A stretch of DNA of 17,568 nucleotides from CAYOEZ01 sp964402955 (GTDB lineage: Bacteria; Chloroflexota; DTOL01; DAOUCN01), in assembly GCA_964402955.1 (NCBI GenBank), contig CAYOEZ010000088.1, positions 1-17,568 on the forward strand. The letters are read 5' to 3'. Numbering within the stretch: position 1 is the stretch's first letter; each line of letters starts with the position of its first letter. Both the position numbers and the translations under genes were made by a program. Below are positions 14,142-17,568 of this stretch, piece after piece. The notes under the pieces were generated by a model that was not told where the DNA came from, made no database searches, and saw only the letters and a list, made by a program, of their open reading frames with translations.

Positions 14142-14191
14142 TGTGCTATGCTGACCAGTGCGCTACGCAGCCGTAGCAACTACTGGTACCC

Positions 14192-14401
14192 TCAACCGCA
14201 CGGCGTAGTAGTGTCCGTTGGCAGGGCCGCGGCCGCTGCTACTGTTGGGCTTGCCAGCGGCGAGGGCGGCAGTGTGGGCGAGGTGGGTTGCATGGGGGGC
14301 GTCGGTGTGTTGGGGTTGTCTCCACAGGCGACGACCGCCGTCATAAGGATGACGAGAACGAGAGCAAGAATGAGCAGGCGATAGCCTGGTCTAACGTGCA
14401 T
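14192..14401 (-). CDS. Small proline-rich lipoprotein
   Basis: This 69-residue protein consists of a positively charged start (MHVRPGYR), a hydrophobic helix (9-24) and a lipobox VVAC with Cys26. After it comes a Pro/Thr/Ser/Ala-rich tail to the end, closing TDTTTPCG. GGAGG 8 nt upstream and a consensus promoter support the start at 14401. There is no folded domain: it looks like the signal peptide and linker of a larger lipoprotein without the rest. It could be a genuine tiny lipoprotein or the preserved front end of a truncated gene; the promoter before it and terminator after it favour a real transcript. Function unknown. Confidence 0.65.
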   Translation of the reverse strand: MHVRPGYRLLILALVLVILMTAVVACGDNPNTPTPPMQPTSPTLPPSPLASPTVAAAAALPTDTTTPCG

Positions 14402-14450
14402 GATGTGAACCTCCGTGATAGGCGGGACAGACGAATCCTGGGACGCTGCT

Positions 14451-14480
14451 AGTGTACCACCTGCGGGCATGATGTGTCAA
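14451..14480 (-). promoter_or_regulatory. Sigma-70-type promoter of the small lipoprotein gene
   Basis: On the minus strand TTGACA (14480-14475) and TACACT (14456-14451) are spaced by 18 bp. The predicted start near 14444 gives a leader of about 43 nt. The promoter begins 11 bp downstream of the aldolase stop, so the lipoprotein gene is probably transcribed on its own as well as by read-through. Confidence 0.65.
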
Positions 14481-14491
14481 TGCGGCCTCTG

Positions 14492-15103
14492 CTACCATTT
14501 GCTATACTGGTCGGTCATCTTGCGGTACTGGATGAACGGTTCGTTGATGATTTTGGTCTCGATGATGATGTCGGCAGCCTCTTCGCACATGGTCGTCCAG
14601 TGAAACGCCTCTTCCAGCGTCTGGCCGATGGCAAAAGAGCCGTGCCCGCGCAACATGACCACCTTGTATTCCTTGAGCGCGACGGCGACCGCGCTTGCCA
14701 TCTCCGGCGTGCCCGATGCAAACTCGACCTGCAAGACGGGCACCTTCTTCATATTGTATGATCCCTCGTTGTCGACGGGAATGATCTCATCGCGCGAGAG
14801 CGACAGGGCAATGGCCGTGCGCGAGTGCGTATGCACAACGGCCAGCGCCGGGGTCGCCAGATAGATGGCCCGATGGACGATCAACTCTGTGGATGCAAGC
14901 ACGACGCCGCTATCGTTGCGGTCTAGCGCCGTCTCGACCAGATCGTCGGGACGCAGCCGGCCCAACATCGCCCCTCGCCGCTTGATCACGATCCTGTCAC
15001 CCACACGCACGCTGATGTTGCCGCCATGCGAGCTAATCAGCCCGCTCACAAAAATGTCGCGACCGATGTCGCGAAACTGCTCGTACAGCCTTTCGTCAAT
15101 CAC
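14492..15103 (-). CDS. Class II aldolase (fuculose/rhamnulose-phosphate aldolase type)
   Basis: This is a zinc-dependent aldolase/adducin-family enzyme of 203 residues, normal for L-fuculose- or L-rhamnulose-1-phosphate aldolase-like proteins. It has GGNIS (27-31, phosphate/substrate loop), STELIVHRAIY with the catalytic-position Glu73, VVHTHS with zinc ligands His91 and His93, and RGHGSFAIG with the third zinc ligand His154. The GTG at 15103 is used because GGGAG lies 7 nt upstream; longer frames run into the upstream gene. It follows the aldehyde oxidoreductase by 13 nt. With the rhamnose-type isomerase upstream, cleavage of a deoxyketose 1-phosphate into dihydroxyacetone phosphate and lactaldehyde is the likely job. 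Epimerase activity (AraD type) is the main alternative. Confidence 0.87.
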   Translation of the reverse strand: MIDERLYEQFRDIGRDIFVSGLISSHGGNISVRVGDRIVIKRRGAMLGRLRPDDLVETALDRNDSGVVLASTELIVHRAIYLATPALAVVHTHSRTAIALSLSRDEIIPVDNEGSYNMKKVPVLQVEFASGTPEMASAVAVALKEYKVVMLRGHGSFAIGQTLEEAFHWTTMCEEAADIIIETKIINEPFIQYRKMTDQYSKW

Positions 15104-15116
15104 ACATATACTCCCG

Positions 15117-16889
15117 TTAGATCTTGTCCAGGTCCAGGCGCTTGAGGGTGGCAGCGGTAGGTATCCCCTGGACGTCCCAGCCGCGCGTACGATAATACTC
15201 GGCGAGCATCGGCTCCAGGTGTACGACCCAGCCTTTGGCCGGGCCGGCGGCGACAGGCTCTTTGAGCAGGCGGGGCGGCAGCGTGTCGTCGGCCCTGGTG
15301 AAGCCCTCACGTAAGTTGTACATGCGCTCAAGGTTCCAGATGCGCTCGCCGATGTCGTGAATCCCGCCCGCCGTGTACTCAATGCCAGTGACGGCGGCAA
15401 GGGCGCGCGCCAGATAGTCGTCGCCGACGGCGGTGTTAACGAACTTGCAGACGCCCATCGCATCGATGACCGCGGCCATGTTCTGGTGATTGATGACGAA
15501 GCCGGCCTTGCCCTGGTATTGGAAGCGGTCAATCAGCTTGGGCAAGCCCAGCACTTCGGCGCCAACCATGTTGCCGCGCATGTGGCAGGCGCCGCGGTTC
15601 GATGTGGCGTAGAGCAGACCCTGGCCCTGCATGCCGCGCGGATCGTAGGCCGGCATCTCCAGCCCTTTGACCGACATCGATAGCTCCGGCGCGCCATGCG
15701 CCTGTGCCAGGCGCGCGCTGCCCTCGGCCAGCGCGTCGCCGATGCCGCTGCGCTGGGCGATAGCTGTGAGCATGGGGGCGAGTTGGTCGGCGCGTCCGAA
15801 GCACAGATCGCTCTTGAGCATGCCTTTTTCTGTCAGCTCCATGGCGCAGGCGATGGTGCTGCCGGCGGAGATGGTGTCCATGCCCAGATCGTTGCACAGG
15901 TAGTTGGCTTCTGTCACGGCAACGAGATCGGAAACGCCGCAGGCCGCGCCCAGCGCCCACACTGTCTCGTATTCCGGGCCTTCGCCCTCAGCCTTGTCTG
16001 TCTTCGTGTAACGAGCGCAGGCGATGGGGCAGGCCCAACAGGCCGTGTTCTTGACCAGGATAGTCTCGGCAATGGCTTCGCCTGAGATGTCGTCGGCGTG
16101 CTCAAACTGGCTTTGCTGGAAATTACGGGTGGGGAAGGCCCCCATCGTGTTCATGATGTTGACCAGCACAGCCGTGCCGAACTCCGGGTAGCCCTGTGAC
16201 GTGACGGGGTTGGACTTGAGCATCTTGCTCGATTCGTAGCGCACGAACTTCAGTTGCTCAGGGTTCTGCACGGTGGGCTTCTCGTCGCCGGAGATGACGA
16301 TCGCCTTGAGCCGCTTCGATCCCATGACCGCGCCGGGGCCGCCGCGCCCCAGGGCGCGATACTTGTCGTTCATGATGGCGGCGAAGCGCACCATGTTTTC
16401 GCCCGCCGGGCCGATGCAGAGCACATTGTGCGTCTTGTCGCCCAACGCGTCCGTTGTCTGCGAGACAGTCTTGCCCCAGAGGCGCGTGGCGTCTCTGAAC
16501 TGCACGCCCCGAGGGGTAATCTCCAGATACATCGGCTGCGCAGCCTGGCCGGTCACAATGATGGCGTCATAGCCAGCGTTCTTGAAGCGCATGCCCCACG
16601 TGCCGCCGGAGTTGGCATCGAGGATCGTTCCTGTCTGGGGGGATTTGGTGGTGACAGAATAGCGCCCGCTTGTCTGGTAGCCGGAGCCGGTCATCGGCCC
16701 GTTGGCGAAGATGAGTACGTTGGCGGGGCTAAGGGGATCGACGTCGGGGCCAACCATGTCCCAGAAAAGCCGGGCGCCCAGCCCGCGCCCACCGAGGTAG
16801 TCGCGGGCCAGGGTCGCGTCGAGTGGCTTTTCTTCCGTCGTCTGAGTCGTCAGGTTGATGTTGAGAAGCTTACCTTGCCATCCATACAC
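15117..16889 (-). CDS. Tungsten-type aldehyde:ferredoxin oxidoreductase
   Basis: The 590-residue enzyme oxidises an aldehyde to a carboxylate and passes electrons to ferredoxin, using a tungsto-bis-pterin centre and a [4Fe-4S] cluster. The N-terminal domain has YLGGRGLGARLFWD (31-44) and NGPMTGSG. Pterin-binding segments include GPAGENMVRFAAIMND (160-175) and ALGRGGPGAVMGSKRLKAI (179-197). Cluster ligands are C284-x2-C287-x3-C291 and, far downstream, Cys481 in DAMGVC. EYETVW (307-311) and GACHMRG (433-439) hold the usual active-site Glu and His. GTG at 16889 is the start, with GGAGGAG 10 nt upstream inside the last codons of the isomerase gene. Length and motifs are complete. The operon suggests lactaldehyde or a sugar-derived aldehyde as substrate; that part is inference. 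Confidence 0.93.
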   Translation of the reverse strand: MYGWQGKLLNINLTTQTTEEKPLDATLARDYLGGRGLGARLFWDMVGPDVDPLSPANVLIFANGPMTGSGYQTSGRYSVTTKSPQTGTILDANSGGTWGMRFKNAGYDAIIVTGQAAQPMYLEITPRGVQFRDATRLWGKTVSQTTDALGDKTHNVLCIGPAGENMVRFAAIMNDKYRALGRGGPGAVMGSKRLKAIVISGDEKPTVQNPEQLKFVRYESSKMLKSNPVTSQGYPEFGTAVLVNIMNTMGAFPTRNFQQSQFEHADDISGEAIAETILVKNTACWACPIACARYTKTDKAEGEGPEYETVWALGAACGVSDLVAVTEANYLCNDLGMDTISAGSTIACAMELTEKGMLKSDLCFGRADQLAPMLTAIAQRSGIGDALAEGSARLAQAHGAPELSMSVKGLEMPAYDPRGMQGQGLLYATSNRGACHMRGNMVGAEVLGLPKLIDRFQYQGKAGFVINHQNMAAVIDAMGVCKFVNTAVGDDYLARALAAVTGIEYTAGGIHDIGERIWNLERMYNLREGFTRADDTLPPRLLKEPVAAGPAKGWVVHLEPMLAEYYRTRGWDVQGIPTAATLKRLDLDKI

Positions 16890-16894
16890 CAGTG

Positions 16895-17568
16895 TTATGC
16901 TCCTCCGTATCCGCCGGCGGCGTTTTTGTCGGTTTCGCGTTCTGCAGCGATCTTGGCTCGATAGCCGCTTGTGCGATAGGCGGCGATGGGATCGGGGGCC
17001 AGACCCATTTCGATGCGCACCTGCTGCAGGAGCGGGCGCACATCGTTCTCGAAAGCGTCGAGCAGCACCTGATGTGCGCCAAGGACATCGCCCTCGAGCT
17101 GCCGCTTGGCCAACGTCGCGGGGTCAACCAACAGAGCTTTGGCATAAGCGACCTGGCAATTGATGAGCGACAGGAGCATGGCTTCGATTTTGTCTTCGAT
17201 GTTGTGGCTCTGGTCGATCATGTACATCGTGTTCTTGCTCGTCGCGGCCTGGACCTTGTCGCCGGTCGCTGCGCCCACAAGCTCATTATAGACAAGGAAC
17301 AACTCAAAGGGATTGACAGAGCCGACAATCAGATCGTCGTCGCCATACTTGCGATTGTTGAAGTGGAAGCCGCCCAGCTTGCCTTCAGCCAGCAGGAGGG
17401 CGACGATGTGCTCGACGTTGGTGCCCTGGGGGTGGTGGCCCAGGTCGATCAGTACCTGCGCCTGGGGGCCAAGCTTGAGCGCCATGCGATAGGCTGTGCC
17501 CCAGTCGGACAGATCGGTGTGGTAGAAGGCCGGCTCGTAGAACTTGTACTCGATCAGGAAGCGGGTGT
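16895..17568 (-). CDS. rhaI: L-rhamnose isomerase-type sugar isomerase (5' end outside window)
   Basis: An aldose-ketose isomerase with a TIM barrel, of the Pseudomonas stutzeri-type L-rhamnose isomerase family. About 223 C-terminal residues are visible and the frame runs off the right edge; the methionine at 17485 is internal, since LIEYKFYEPAFYHTDLSDWG precedes it in frame. The metal ligands fall at family spacing: Glu in LIEYKF, 35 residues on the Asp of IDLGHH, its His 3 further, His in GGFHF, then D-x-D in GDDDL, and a later Asp in MIDQSHN. It ends 5 nt before the oxidoreductase gene. Expected reaction: L-rhamnose to L-rhamnulose; related enzymes also accept other aldoses, so the true substrate may differ. 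The C-terminal GGYGGA tail is unremarkable. Confidence 0.88.
   Translation of the reverse strand, partial: TRFLIEYKFYEPAFYHTDLSDWGTAYRMALKLGPQAQVLIDLGHHPQGTNVEHIVALLLAEGKLGGFHFNNRKYGDDDLIVGSVNPFELFLVYNELVGAATGDKVQAATSKNTMYMIDQSHNIEDKIEAMLLSLINCQVAYAKALLVDPATLAKRQLEGDVLGAHQVLLDAFENDVRPLLQQVRIEMGLAPDPIAAYRTSGYRAKIAAERETDKNAAGGYGGA

Noticed and set aside
15104..15532. Upstream extension of the class II aldolase by 143 residues
   Set aside because: It would run antiparallel in frame through the oxidoreductase gene; the family length and the ribosome site both point to GTG at 15103.

Overview
The window is ordinary bacterial chromosome with a GC content that looks to be around 58-60%. The best guess at a source is an uncultured member of the Chloroflexota (Anaerolineae/Caldilineae type). 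This rests on lipoproteins with long Pro/Thr-rich linkers after the lipobox cysteine, short palindromic repeats scattered between and inside genes, and the mix of sugar ABC importers, UroD-like proteins, complex I membrane subunits and a tungsten-type aldehyde oxidoreductase. It is an inference from style, not from a marker gene.

Region 1 (about 100-8162, all plus strand) is a regulated uptake and catabolism locus. It runs: a GntR/FCD regulator with its own TTGACA-N17-TACACT promoter and an overlapping inverted repeat; a palindrome-rich 440-bp gap; a Tat-type lipoprotein sugar-binding protein; two ABC permeases; and three divergent UroD/MtaA-superfamily proteins. No ATPase gene is present. 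A 13-bp perfect hairpin lies between the binding-protein gene and the first permease gene. A repeated palindrome (GGGCAGGCGCAAGCTGCCC) occurs both in that gap and, in frame, inside the third UroD-like gene.

Region 2 (about 8163-9659) is a scar. It holds the C-terminal end of an HpcH/HpaI-type aldolase (minus strand), a terminator-like hairpin, tandem TCACTTTTCA repeats that may be an old IS end, and a 556-bp internally deleted insertion sequence. That element has kept both inverted ends but has lost the middle of its transposase.

Region 3 (9660-14080, plus strand) has a strong promoter and a leader of about 260 nt, then nuoM, nuoN (TTG start) and an MFS permease. Hairpins that share the sequence GGCGTC(C/G)GAAGTCT separate these genes. 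No other complex I subunits are present.

Region 4 (14107-17568, minus strand) opens with a bidirectional hairpin terminator and a 69-residue lipoprotein with its own consensus promoter. It then has a tightly packed operon, in transcription order: an L-rhamnose isomerase-type sugar isomerase (cut by the right edge), a tungsten aldehyde:ferredoxin oxidoreductase, and a class II (fuculose/rhamnulose-phosphate type) aldolase. The spacing is 5 and 13 nt. The natural reading is deoxysugar breakdown in which the aldehyde released by the aldolase (lactaldehyde) is oxidised with ferredoxin as electron acceptor. This operon and the transporter plus three-UroD locus are the two most interesting candidate systems here.
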